A stretch of DNA of 47,549 nt from Pseudoxanthomonas suwonensis J47 (GTDB taxonomy: Bacteria; Pseudomonadota; Gammaproteobacteria; Xanthomonadales; Xanthomonadaceae): assembly GCF_000513955.1 (NCBI RefSeq), contig NZ_AZUZ01000032.1:1021-48569 (forward strand), given 5' to 3'. Position numbers and translations under genes: made by a program. Positions 1 through 8,468 of this stretch are shown here, one piece after another (the first letter of the stretch is position 1; each line of letters begins with the position of its first letter). Below the pieces are notes generated by a model. The model was not told the DNA's origin, searched no databases, and was given only the letters and a program-made list of their open reading frames with translations.

Positions 1-708
1 CTCGCGCGGATGGCGCTCGCTCATGCGCTGCAGCTGGCCGCGCTGGACCTTGGTCAGCTCGGCGATCACCCGCTGCAGCGGGCGCAGGCTCCAGTTGAGG
101 ATCACCACCTGCAGCAGCAGCAGGAACAGGCCGGCGCCGCCGAGGTACACCCACAGCGCGGCGCGGAACACGCGCACCTGCGCGGCCAGGATCTGCGCGT
201 CCTCCATCACGAAGATGGTGTACGGGAATTCCGCCTCCGGGCCGCGCTCGGCCCAGACCAGGCCGATGCCGTAGCGGTAGACCTCTCCCGGACTGCCGTC
301 GATCTGGGTCATCGCCAGCGGCCCGTCGAAGCGCTCCTCGCGCGGCGCCAGCTGGCCGGCGACCTCCGGCAGCAGCGGACCCTCGGCCGACTGCGAGGCC
401 CAGTGCCCGTTGGGCATCAGCACCTCGGCGTAGAGGCCGCTGCCCGGGCGGTGGAAGCGCGGGTCCGGGCCGACGTCAGGCGTGTACAGCGAACCGTCGC
501 GGCCGAAGTCGATGTTGTCGACGTAGGCCATCGCGTAGCTCTTCAGGCGCTGCCGCAGGTTGGCCTCCGCCGTCTCGGCGAAGGCCCGGTCCAGCGCATA
601 GCCGGCGAGCATGAGGAACGCGACCAGGCTGATGCTGGCCGCGGTGAGCTGGCGTGCCTTGAGCGAGCGCGGCCGCCATGGCCGGAACCCGAATCGACTG
701 CGCTCCAC
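1..708 (-). CDS. phoQ: Sensor histidine kinase, PhoQ-like (N-terminal part, cut by window edge)
   Basis: Inner-membrane sensor kinase partnered with the PhoP regulator just upstream; only the first 236 codons are in the window, and the histidine and ATPase domains lie outside. A start-proximal basic stretch is followed by a membrane segment at about residues 24-38, a periplasmic sensor region of about 140 residues containing YRYGIGLVW, a second membrane segment at about 183-205, then a HAMP-like start (SLRPLQRVIAELTKVQRGQL). The start is a GTG at 708, 30 bases beyond the phoP stop; no ATG exists upstream in this frame. The kinase family assignment is firm. The name PhoQ rests on the neighbour and on the two-helix topology. 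Confidence 0.85.
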   Translation of the reverse strand, partial: MERSRFGFRPWRPRSLKARQLTAASISLVAFLMLAGYALDRAFAETAEANLRQRLKSYAMAYVDNIDFGRDGSLYTPDVGPDPRFHRPGSGLYAEVLMPNGHWASQSAEGPLLPEVAGQLAPREERFDGPLAMTQIDGSPGEVYRYGIGLVWAERGPEAEFPYTIFVMEDAQILAAQVRVFRAALWVYLGGAGLFLLLLQVVILNWSLRPLQRVIAELTKVQRGQLQRMSERHPRE

Positions 709-738
709 CTGTTCCCTGGGCCTCCGCCGTGCCGCGGA

Positions 739-1422
739 TCAGCCGTCGGTACGCGGGATCGCGAACCGGTAGCCGCGACCGCGCACGGTCTCGATCGGCT
801 TCAGCTCGCCGTCCGGATCCAGCTTCTTGCGCAGGCGGCCGATGAAGACCTCCAGCACGTTGGAGTCGCGGTCGAAGTCCTGCTGGTAGATGTGCTCGGT
901 GAGGTCGGCCTTCGACACCAGCTCGCCGGCGTGCATCATCAGGTACTCGAGGACCTTGTACTCGTAGCTGGTCAGGTCGACGTTGCTGCCGTTGACCGAC
1001 ACCGTCTGCGCGGCCAGGTCCAGCGCCACCGGGCCGCACTCGAGCACCGGCTTGGACCAGCCGGCGGCGCGGCGCACCAGCGCGTTGAGGCGCGCCAGCA
1101 GCTCCTCGACGTGGAACGGCTTGACCAGGTAGTCGTCGGCGCCCTGCTTGAGGCCCTCGACCTTGTCCTGCCAGCTGGAACGGGCGGTCAGGATCAGCAC
1201 CGGGAAGTTCTTGCCCTCGTCGCGGAGCGCCTTCACCAGCTCCATGCCCGACATCTTCGGCAGGCCCAGGTCGATGATGGCCACGTCGAACGGGACCTCG
1301 CGGCCCATGTACAGGCCTTCCTCACCGTCCTGGGCGGCGTCGACCGCGAAGCCTTCGCGCTTCAGGCGCGCGGCGAGCGTCTCGCGCAGCGGGGCTTCGT
1401 CTTCGACCAGAAGGATTCGCAT
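739..1422 (-). CDS. phoP: Two-component response regulator PhoP (OmpR/PhoB family)
   Basis: DNA-binding response regulator, 227 residues, full length for the family. The receiver domain (1-115) shows acidic residues E7/D8, the phosphoacceptor D51 in IIDLGLP, T79 and K101 (YLVKPF). The C-terminal winged helix (about 125-223) ends with the family hallmark VRGRGYRF. In Xanthomonas PhoP controls virulence, cation and antimicrobial-peptide responses; that role is carried over from homologues. The ATG at 1422 has a good ribosome site (CAGGGAGAGTGC before it). The kinase gene follows 30 bases downstream and a small secreted-protein gene ends 81 bases upstream on the same strand, which suggests one transcript. 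Confidence 0.95.
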   Translation of the reverse strand: MRILLVEDEAPLRETLAARLKREGFAVDAAQDGEEGLYMGREVPFDVAIIDLGLPKMSGMELVKALRDEGKNFPVLILTARSSWQDKVEGLKQGADDYLVKPFHVEELLARLNALVRRAAGWSKPVLECGPVALDLAAQTVSVNGSNVDLTSYEYKVLEYLMMHAGELVSKADLTEHIYQQDFDRDSNVLEVFIGRLRKKLDPDGELKPIETVRGRGYRFAIPRTDG

Positions 1423-1503
1423 GCACTCTCCCTGTTGCGGTTTTCTGTGTGGGATCTTGCCAGGGCTTCCCCTGGGCCGGCCCCAGGCGGCACCGGCCAG
1501 TCT

Positions 1504-1959
1504 CTATGGCGTGTCGTTATCGGCGCGTCGCGGGCGTCGCTCCGACGTCCCTGGAGCGTCCATATAGCGGACCCGGCCCCGCTCGTCCATGTACTTCACC
1601 CGGGTGATGTTACGACCCTCGAACGGAACCTGCTCGGCGCTGAGGATCTGGCCGCCGGTGGCGCGCTGCACGTGGCGGATGGCGTCGGACATCGAACGCC
1701 GTTCCTGCGCCTGCGGCTGGGCCTGCGGCGGCGGTTGCGGGGCGTAGGACGGTTCCGGGTCGCGCCGGCGCGGCGGCTGCTGCATCAGCGATTCGCGGGG
1801 GCGCACCTCGCGCGGGCCCTGGCTCGACACCTGGACCTGCGGACGCTCCATGTGCGGGCCGCCACGGCCGCCCGGACGGGCTTCCTGCGCGCCCACGGTA
1901 GCCGTGCCCAGCGCGAGCGGGAGCATGGCGATCATCAGGCGGAACAGGCGTGGCATCAC
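1504..1959 (-). CDS. Small secreted PepSY-like protein upstream of phoPQ
   Basis: 151-residue exported protein. A signal peptide (residues 1-24, ending VGAQ|EA) precedes a Pro/Arg/Gln-rich linker (25-88) with QPPPQAQPQAQ. The C-terminal 60 residues (SMSDAIRHVQRATGGQILSA and following) read like one PepSY repeat: a helix, then strands with NITRVKYMDERGRVRYMD. PepSY domains are associated with peptidase inhibition and with sensor systems. Its position directly ahead of phoP suggests an accessory or feedback role on the sensor in the periplasm, but this is inference from context. It was assigned by pattern, not by alignment. Confidence 0.75.
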   Translation of the reverse strand: MMPRLFRLMIAMLPLALGTATVGAQEARPGGRGGPHMERPQVQVSSQGPREVRPRESLMQQPPRRRDPEPSYAPQPPPQAQPQAQERRSMSDAIRHVQRATGGQILSAEQVPFEGRNITRVKYMDERGRVRYMDAPGTSERRPRRADNDTP

Positions 1960-2186
1960 GACTTCCTAACGGACTCTGGCGGCAATGGCAAATCGCCGTG
2001 GAACGGCGGGTTCCGCCAATGCATGGGGCTGGGCGAAGATGGTCGTTAGAAAGCGGTGAATCCGGTCTGAACTTATCCACATGGCGGGACGCCCCGGTTC
2101 AGCCTGGTGAGCGGCAAGTGGACACGCCCCATACCGTAACGTGCCGCCTCGCGGATGCCTATACCGCCCTTCCGCGGCCGTTGGAC

Positions 2187-3221
<1,035 letters not shown>

Positions 3222-3342
3222 GGGGCGTACTGTGCGGCGGGACGGGAGCCACGGCACGGCGGGGCGCCAGGGCGCCACGGCCGGTGGCGTGGAGGGGCGC
3301 TAGGTTACACGCCCGCGCCTGTCCGCCGGCAGACCGGCGGGA

Positions 3343-3957
3343 TCAGCGGGCCCGGGCGCTCGCGCTGCCCTTCGATGCAGCGGCGGCCTTCGAGGCGGCG
3401 GTGGCCTCAGCTTCGCGTTCGCGGAGGGCGCGCCTGAGCGCCGCGTCGGGCTGCAGCGGGCGGTCCCAGCGGCGGTAGCTGTCGGCCAGGGCCAGGCGCA
3501 CGCGGGCATAGGCGTCCGAGCCGGGGGCGGCATCGAACTCCGCCGCGACCGCTTCCCAGTCGGCTTCCGGGCCGAGACGGGTGCGCGTGCGCACCACGCT
3601 GCGGCAGGTGGCCTGCACCGCCCGGGCCAGGAAGCAGGCGAACCAGGCATCGCCGCCGGACCAGCGCGGTTGCGCGAGCAGCCCGGCGACGTAGGCGCGC
3701 GGCACGCCGGCGTAGCGCTCCAGTTCGTCGGCGAAGGCGTCCGGGTAGCGCGCGGCGTAGCGGTCGATGTCGGCCAGCCACTCGTCGAGCCAGGCGTCAC
3801 CGGTGGCGCGGGCCGGCGGCGCGGCGGGGGTGGTTTCCGCCGCCGCAGCGTTCGCTTCCTGCGCGCCCACGGGGGCGGTGGCGAACCCCACCGCCAGCAC
3901 CAACAGGCCGGCGCGCAGGGCCGGGGCGGTCATCTTCCATCGCGACAGGCTGGACAT
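3343..3957 (-). CDS. Secreted protein of unknown function
   Basis: 204 residues. The signal peptide covers about residues 1-30 (hydrophobic core LRAGLLVLAVGFA, cleavage near VGAQ). The mature part is mostly helical, with two cysteines (WFACFLARAVQATCRSV) that could form a disulfide in the periplasm, a WLDEWLADIDRYAARYPDAF segment and a Lys/Ala-rich tail. I recognise no family. It lies 32 bases downstream of the HAD phosphatase gene on the same strand, so the two may share a transcript. The ATG at 3957 gives a clean signal peptide, which decided the start. Confidence 0.75.
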   Translation of the reverse strand: MSSLSRWKMTAPALRAGLLVLAVGFATAPVGAQEANAAAAETTPAAPPARATGDAWLDEWLADIDRYAARYPDAFADELERYAGVPRAYVAGLLAQPRWSGGDAWFACFLARAVQATCRSVVRTRTRLGPEADWEAVAAEFDAAPGSDAYARVRLALADSYRRWDRPLQPDAALRRALREREAEATAASKAAAASKGSASARAR

Positions 3958-3989
3958 GGCCCGATTCTGCCGCAGCGGCAGGCGTGGCG

Positions 3990-4721
3990 TCAGGCCGCGG
4001 GGTGGCGCCCGCGCCCGGCGATGCCCAGCACCGCCTGCGGCAGCTGCGAGGCATGGGCGACCGACTGCACCCGCGGATGCTCTTCGGCCAGGCCGTGCTC
4101 GGCCTCGTGCGCCCAGGTGATCGCGTAGGGGATGTGCACCCCCCAGCCGCCCAGCCGCACCACCGGCTCGATGTCCGAGCGCAGCGAATTGCCGACCATC
4201 ACGAACTGCGAGGCGTCGATGCCGAACTCCGACAGCACGCGGGCGTAGGTGGCCGGATCCTTCTCCGACACGATCTCGATGCGCGGGAACAGGTCGGCCA
4301 GCCCGGAGGCGGCGATCTTCGCCTCCTGGTGGAACAGGTCGCCCTTGGTGATCAGCACCACCGGCAGCTCGGCGGCGATCTGCTCGACCGCGCCGCGGAT
4401 CCCGTCGATCAGCTCCACCGGATGCTGCAGGGTGGCGCGGCCGATCTCGACGACCTGCTGCAGGTCGCGCGCGGCGATGCGGCCATCGGTGAGCTCGATC
4501 GCTGCCTCGATCATCGACAGGGTCATGCCCTTCACGCCGTAACCGAACACCTGCAGGTTGCGGCGCTCGACCTCCAGCAGGTGGCGCAGGGTGCCGGCGT
4601 CGTGCAGGTCGATGTAGCGGCCGATGATTTCCTCGTACTGCTTCTCGGCGGCGCGGTAATAGTCCTCGCTGCGCCAGAGGGTATCGTCGCCGTCGAAGCC
4701 GACCAGGCGGATGTTGTTCAT
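3990..4721 (-). CDS. HAD-superfamily phosphatase
   Basis: 243-residue cytosolic hydrolase. Motif I is FDGDDTLW (nucleophile D10, acid D12), motif II is the Thr of LITKGD, motif III is the Lys in VSEKDPATY, and motif IV is GNSLRSDIEP. The long helical insert between motifs I and II is a type C1 cap. This pattern fits small-molecule phosphatases of the YjjG/phosphoglycolate type; the substrate cannot be read from sequence. The ATG at 4721 follows AGGATTCCC and starts two residues before the first conserved strand; the upstream extension of the frame is unrelated. An unknown secreted protein follows 32 bases downstream. Confidence 0.88.
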   Translation of the reverse strand: MNNIRLVGFDGDDTLWRSEDYYRAAEKQYEEIIGRYIDLHDAGTLRHLLEVERRNLQVFGYGVKGMTLSMIEAAIELTDGRIAARDLQQVVEIGRATLQHPVELIDGIRGAVEQIAAELPVVLITKGDLFHQEAKIAASGLADLFPRIEIVSEKDPATYARVLSEFGIDASQFVMVGNSLRSDIEPVVRLGGWGVHIPYAITWAHEAEHGLAEEHPRVQSVAHASQLPQAVLGIAGRGRHPAA

Positions 4722-4856
4722 GGGAATCCTGCGCCGTGCGGGGACGCGCAGGATACCAGCGCCGCGCGTCAGCCGAGGCGCGCCCGCCACGGCGGGCTGT
4801 CGAGCGTTGAATGAGGAAGAGCGGGCATCCCGCCCGCCCCGCGAGGGCATCGCGGC

Positions 4857-4878
4857 GGCGTGGCACGTCGGCCACGCC
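4857..4878 (-). terminator. GC hairpin after the EF-hand gene, no T-tract
   Basis: Inverted repeat GGCGTGGC (4857-4864) and GCCACGCC (4871-4878), loop of 6. It lies 11 bases past the stop of the minus-strand EF-hand gene. There is no run of T behind it, so it may stabilise the 3' end or act with Rho instead of being a classical intrinsic terminator. Confidence 0.4.
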
Positions 4879-4889
4879 CCGCCCGTTCC

Positions 4890-5243
4890 TTACTGGCCGG
4901 TCGCGTTGGACTGCTGCTTCTCGACGAAGGCGCGGTACTCGTCGGCGGTCAGTTCGTTGTCGCCATTGGTGTCGGCTTCGGCGAAGACCGCGGCCAGGCC
5001 GGCATGGCGCTGGGCCTCGGTCTTGCTGAGGTTGCCGTTGCCGTCGGTATCGAGGTCGGCCCAGCTCAGGCCCTGGCCACCGGACGACTGCGACTGCGAC
5101 TGCGCGGCGGCATCCTGGGTGCTGCTGCCCGGGGGCGACTGCTGGCCGTCGGTCGGCGTGGTCTGTTGGGCGAACGCCAGCGGCGCGGCGGCCATCATGC
5201 CGAGGATGAGGAAACCGGAAGTGATGCGCTTGGTGCTGTGCAT
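4890..5243 (-). CDS. Secreted EF-hand calcium-binding protein
   Basis: 117 residues. Signal peptide 1-25 (cleavage FAQ|QT), a Gln/Ser-rich linker (25-57), then two calcium loops: DLDTDGNGNLSKTE (residues about 63-76) and EADTNGDNELTADE (about 90-103), each with Asp/Asn at positions 1, 3, 5 and Glu at 12. Such proteins buffer or sense calcium in the periplasm; the target is unknown. The ATG at 5243 has a strong ribosome site (CAGGAGCAGCAC). A second protein of the same design is at 27098-27436, which points to a small secreted EF-hand family in this genome. Confidence 0.88.
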   Translation of the reverse strand: MHSTKRITSGFLILGMMAAAPLAFAQQTTPTDGQQSPPGSSTQDAAAQSQSQSSGGQGLSWADLDTDGNGNLSKTEAQRHAGLAAVFAEADTNGDNELTADEYRAFVEKQQSNATGQ

Positions 5244-5471
5244 GTGCTGCTCCTGACTCGGGTCGAAGTCGTGGGCACCGCGCGGAAGCCGCACCGCAAC
5301 CCACGGCCCGCACCCTGCCAGCGCCGCGATGAACGGTGCTTGCGCCGCAACCGGCGCCTGCACGCACCATTAACCACACGCCCTTCGAATGCGTTTACGC
5401 CGGTGGTTAGCGATGCGTGGGCGCCGCGTTAGCCCCCGGTTCAAACGTGCGCTGCGGCACTCTCCGCGGCC

Positions 5472-5855
5472 CTATTCCGGCGTATTGCCGCTGTCATGGT
5501 GGCCGTGTCGGCCGCTGAACAGCCACCAGCCGACCACCGTGCCGGTCAGCGCGCCGACAACTTCGAACACCACGCGCGTGCCGAGCGAATCAGCGTCGTG
5601 GATGCCCTGCAGCGCCAGCCGCGCGTACAGCGGCGATTCCAGCCGCGACACGCCCAGGTAGAACAGGTTCCAGCTGTCGATGCCGGCGGCGATCACCACC
5701 GCGATCGCCGCGCCCCAGCCGATCGCGTAGCCGATGCCCCAGCCGCTGCGCCGGCACACCCAGGCCCACAGGCCATAGACGAGCAGGCCGACGAAGAAGG
5801 CGATCAGGCCGGCTTCGAGGGCGCCAAGCAGTCCGGTGTGCAGCGACAGGTTCAT
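5472..5855 (-). CDS. Small inner-membrane protein of unknown function
   Basis: 127 residues with four likely membrane segments: about 9-31 (LGALEAGLIAFFVGLLVYGL), 42-60 (GYAIGWGAAIAVVIAAG), 60-75 less hydrophobic, and 95-114 (VVFEVVGALTGTVVGWWLF). The tail is short and His-rich (GRHGHHDSGN). No family recognised. It lies 70 bases downstream of the CPXCG gene on the same strand and could be the last gene of that transcript, but nothing ties its function to it. Confidence 0.7.
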   Translation of the reverse strand: MNLSLHTGLLGALEAGLIAFFVGLLVYGLWAWVCRRSGWGIGYAIGWGAAIAVVIAAGIDSWNLFYLGVSRLESPLYARLALQGIHDADSLGTRVVFEVVGALTGTVVGWWLFSGRHGHHDSGNTPE

Positions 5856-5925
5856 CGGGATCAGGGTCGTGGAGGCCGGGGAAGTCTAAACGAGGGGCGC
5901 CGGAAGCCGGGCAGGACTGCGCCGC

Positions 5926-6114
5926 TCAGGCCTCGTCGTCGCGCCGCAGCTCCACCTGCGCTTCGCCGTCGTGGTCCACGCGCAGGCGCACCGCGATCGG
6001 CCGGCAGCACACCGCGCAGTCCTCGATGTAGTCCTGGTCGCCGTCCTCCGGCGCGAGGGCCAGCTCGACGGGCTCGCCGCAGTAGGGACACTGCCGCTGC
6101 ACCCAGCCGGCCAT
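5926..6114 (-). CDS. CPXCG motif-containing cysteine-rich protein
   Basis: 62 residues. It carries CPYCGEP at residues 9-15 and a second pair C-x2-C at about 32-36 (EDCAVCCRPI), the usual zinc-ribbon layout of the short CPXCG proteins found across gammaproteobacteria. The function of the family is unknown; a nucleic-acid or protein-binding zinc ribbon is likely. Its ATG shares one base with the stop of the upstream dipeptidase gene (TGATG), so translation is probably coupled to that gene. Confidence 0.85.
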   Translation of the reverse strand: MAGWVQRQCPYCGEPVELALAPEDGDQDYIEDCAVCCRPIAVRLRVDHDGEAQVELRRDDEA

Positions 6115-6890
6115 CAGCGCACCGGGAAGTCGTAGGCCGTGCCCGGGTCCGGCTCGGGCTTGAGGGTGAAGTGCCACCACTCGCCCGGATAGTTGGCCAG
6201 GCCTTCGGCTTCCATCGCCGCGCGCAGGCGGTCGCGGTTGGCGCGCGCCTCCGGCGGGGTGCCGGGCGCGTCGGTGTGCGCGGACGGATCGAAGAAGTCG
6301 TACGGCGTGCCCATCTCCAGCGGGGTGCAGCCGGCGGCGTCGCAGCGTTCCATGGTCAGGTCGACGGTGGCGCCGCGGCTGTGGCCGGAGGTCTCGGCGA
6401 TGTAGCCGGAGGTCAGCGCCGACTTGTCCACGTTCGGGTACCAGCGCGCCTTCAGCGCCGGATCGTCGGGCGCGGCCACCCAGCGCATGAAGTGCTGGAC
6501 CGACTGCACCGGCCGGTAGCAGTCGTGCACGCGCAGGCGCAGGCCGTCGGCCTCCAGTGCCACCTGCACCCGCGCCAGCGCCTCCGCGGCCGGGCGCAGC
6601 AGGTAGCAGCGGTTGGCCTCGTAGCCGGGCACCGGCGCGCCGGTGAAGTTGTTGCTGCCGGAGTAGCGCATCTCCACCTCGATACCCGGCGCCAGCGTGG
6701 CGACGTCGACCATGCCGGCGGCTTCGGCATCGGCCGCCGGCGACACGACCGGCGGATCGGCCGCGCCGGCCATGCCTGCGACCAGCACGAGGCCGGCCGC
6801 GCACGCCGGCGCGAGCCGGCGGCGCGAAGCGGTGGACGCGCGACCGCGCTCAGGGACAGTCGCGCTGGCGGGTGAAGGCGAGATCGGCAT
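6114..6890 (-). CDS. D-alanyl-D-alanine dipeptidase, VanX/DdpX family (M15D)
   Basis: Zinc peptidase that splits D-Ala-D-Ala, here exported. 258 residues from the ATG at 6890. A signal peptide (RRRLAPACAAGLVLVAGMAGA, split here as core LAPACAAGLVLVAG) precedes the enzyme. Zinc ligands are visible in SGHSRGATVDLTM (H170, D177) and GEWWHF (H240), with the catalytic Glu two residues before that His. VRVHDCYRP-type sequence (RLRVHDCYRPVQS) carries the transition-state Arg. The start overlaps the upstream serine hydrolase gene by 41 bases; no other good start lies before the signal peptide. DdpX lets E. coli use D-Ala-D-Ala as nutrient, so in this cluster it most likely feeds on peptidoglycan ends. 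It is not a vancomycin-resistance operon: no vanH, vanA or vanS are nearby. Confidence 0.9.
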   Translation of the reverse strand: MPISPSPASATVPERGRASTASRRRLAPACAAGLVLVAGMAGAADPPVVSPAADAEAAGMVDVATLAPGIEVEMRYSGSNNFTGAPVPGYEANRCYLLRPAAEALARVQVALEADGLRLRVHDCYRPVQSVQHFMRWVAAPDDPALKARWYPNVDKSALTSGYIAETSGHSRGATVDLTMERCDAAGCTPLEMGTPYDFFDPSAHTDAPGTPPEARANRDRLRAAMEAEGLANYPGEWWHFTLKPEPDPGTAYDFPVR

Positions 6891-8406
6891 AGTCGTAGCT
6901 GAAGTCCGCTTCCGGATCGACATGGGACAGGGCGAGGGTAGCGCCGGCGGCGGGCGGGTGCAGCCAGGCCGGGGCTTCGGCGTCGATGGCGGCATCGTCC
7001 CACGCGACCAGCCAGCGCTCGCCCAGGCGCATCAGGCGCCCCTTCATCAGCGGCGAACGCGCCGAGGCGAAACCGACGCCGTCGGGACGGCGGCAGATCG
7101 ACACTTCGCCGAACCACGGATCGCGCCACACGCCGAGCAGCTCGCGCGCCTCGGCCGCGGTGGCCGGGCGCCGCGCCGAGATGTCCGGCACCGGCTTGGC
7201 CGCCACGCGCTGCGCGCGCTCCTGGTCGAGCAGGCGGGCGAAGTGGGCCACGTCGTGGCCGGCCTGCGGCGCGGTGAAGCGCTCCATCAGCACCTGCCCC
7301 AGCGCAGTGCGCGCGTGCTCGCCCTCGCCGTTGATCAGGATCATCACGCCCGAGCGCAGGTCCGGCAGCAGGATCAGCGAGGAGTACATGCCCGACAGCG
7401 TGCCGGTGTGCGCCACCTTCCAGTGGCCGTGCACGTCGGACAGGCGCCAGCCGAAGCCGTAGGCGGAGAAGTGCGTGTTGTCCCAGGCGCGCATGCGCGC
7501 GCTGACGGGCATCGGCATGTGCCCGGTCCACACCGCACGACGCTGCGCCGGCGACAGCCACGGATTGGCCGGATCCAGCCAGGCCTGCATCCACTTGAGC
7601 ATGTCGTCGACACCGCAGCGGATGCCGCCGGCGGCCATCGAGGTGATGTCCGGCACCACCTCCCCGTCCTCGTCGATGGCCACGTTGCGGCCGTCGACGC
7701 GGCGGTGCGGCTTCGCCACCGGCCCGGCCTCGGCGGCCTTCCAGCTGCCGACGCGGCAGCCATCCATCCCCAGCGGCGCGAAGATCTCGCGGCGCACCAG
7801 TTCCTCGTAGGGCGCGCCGCCGGCCGCGGCGGCCACTTCGCCGGCGACCACGTACAGCAGGTTGTCGTAGGCATAGCCGGAGCGGAAGCTGGTCACCGGC
7901 TTGAGGTGTTCGAGGCCGGCGATGATGTCGGCGCGGGTGAAGTCGTTCGGTTCCGGCCACAGCATCAGGTCGCCGGCGCCCAGGCCCAGGCCGCTGTTGT
8001 GGACCAGCAGGTCGCGCACCTGCATGTTCGCCGTGACCCACGGGTCGTGCATGCGGAACTGCGGCAGGTGCTTCGTCACCGGGTCGTCCCAGCGCAGCTT
8101 GCCCTGGTCGACCAGGCGCGCGAGCACCGCACCGGTCATGGCCTTGGTGTTGGAGGCGATCTTGAACAGCGTGTCGGCCGTGACCGGCTCGCCGCTGCCG
8201 GCGGCCAGTTCGCCGCGGGTTTCCACGGCCACCACCTTGCCGTCGCGGATCACGCCGACGGCGATGCCGGGCAGCCCGTAGCGCTGCACCGCATCGTCGA
8301 CCGCGCGCGCGATCGCCGCGGCCTCGTCGCCGTCCTGCTTCGCGAAGGCCGGCTGGAAAAGAAAAGCGGCCGCCAGTGCGGCCGCAAACGGGAGGATCCT
8401 GCGCAT
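6850..8406 (-). CDS. Beta-lactamase-fold serine hydrolase (class C / DD-peptidase type), exported
   Basis: 518 residues. Signal peptide 1-22 (FLFQPAFA). Catalytic motifs of the class C/AmpH/D-aminopeptidase group: SNTK (S85, K88), Y180-D-N182 and H333-T-G335. A C-terminal beta domain of about 110 residues follows (ELLGVWRDPWFGEVSICRRP), like the DUF3471-type extension of this group. Such enzymes hydrolyse esters, D-amino-acid peptides or stem peptides; true beta-lactamase activity cannot be claimed. Context (receptor upstream, D-Ala-D-Ala dipeptidase overlapping downstream) favours a carboxypeptidase or D-aminopeptidase acting on peptidoglycan peptides in the periplasm. A hairpin separates it from the receptor gene. 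Confidence 0.9.
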   Translation of the reverse strand: MRRILPFAAALAAAFLFQPAFAKQDGDEAAAIARAVDDAVQRYGLPGIAVGVIRDGKVVAVETRGELAAGSGEPVTADTLFKIASNTKAMTGAVLARLVDQGKLRWDDPVTKHLPQFRMHDPWVTANMQVRDLLVHNSGLGLGAGDLMLWPEPNDFTRADIIAGLEHLKPVTSFRSGYAYDNLLYVVAGEVAAAAGGAPYEELVRREIFAPLGMDGCRVGSWKAAEAGPVAKPHRRVDGRNVAIDEDGEVVPDITSMAAGGIRCGVDDMLKWMQAWLDPANPWLSPAQRRAVWTGHMPMPVSARMRAWDNTHFSAYGFGWRLSDVHGHWKVAHTGTLSGMYSSLILLPDLRSGVMILINGEGEHARTALGQVLMERFTAPQAGHDVAHFARLLDQERAQRVAAKPVPDISARRPATAAEARELLGVWRDPWFGEVSICRRPDGVGFASARSPLMKGRLMRLGERWLVAWDDAAIDAEAPAWLHPPAAGATLALSHVDPEADFSYDYADLAFTRQRDCP

Positions 8407-8424
8407 TTCTCTATCCCCGAATCC

Positions 8425-8456
8425 GGAGGCGCGTCCCCCGCCGGGGACGCGCCTCC
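8425..8456 (-). promoter_or_regulatory. Perfect intercistronic hairpin between receptor and serine hydrolase genes
   Basis: Arms GGAGGCGCGTCCCC (8425-8438) and GGGGACGCGCCTCC (8443-8456), 14 bp without mismatch, loop of 4. It sits 12 bases after the receptor stop and 18 bases before the hydrolase start, with no T-tract. A structure like this commonly lets more of the promoter-proximal message survive, giving much receptor and less enzyme. The core GGGAGGCGCG/CGCGCCTCCC recurs at 38664-38684, so it may also be a mobile hairpin family. Confidence 0.6.
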
Positions 8457-8468
8457 CATGTCAGCCGG

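Noticed and set aside
2060-2130. Direct GTTCAG-like repeats upstream of the phoP transcript as a PhoP box.
   Set aside because: Spacing (9-10 bases) and sequence do not match the known 11-base period well enough.
6114-6890. A vancomycin-resistance operon because of the VanX-like gene.
   Set aside because: No vanH, vanA/B ligase, vanR or vanS nearby, and the host is Gram-negative; a nutrient role (DdpX type) fits.
6850-8406. Calling the serine hydrolase a true beta-lactamase.
   Set aside because: The motifs also fit D-aminopeptidases, AmpH and esterases, and the C-terminal domain and neighbours speak for peptide hydrolysis.
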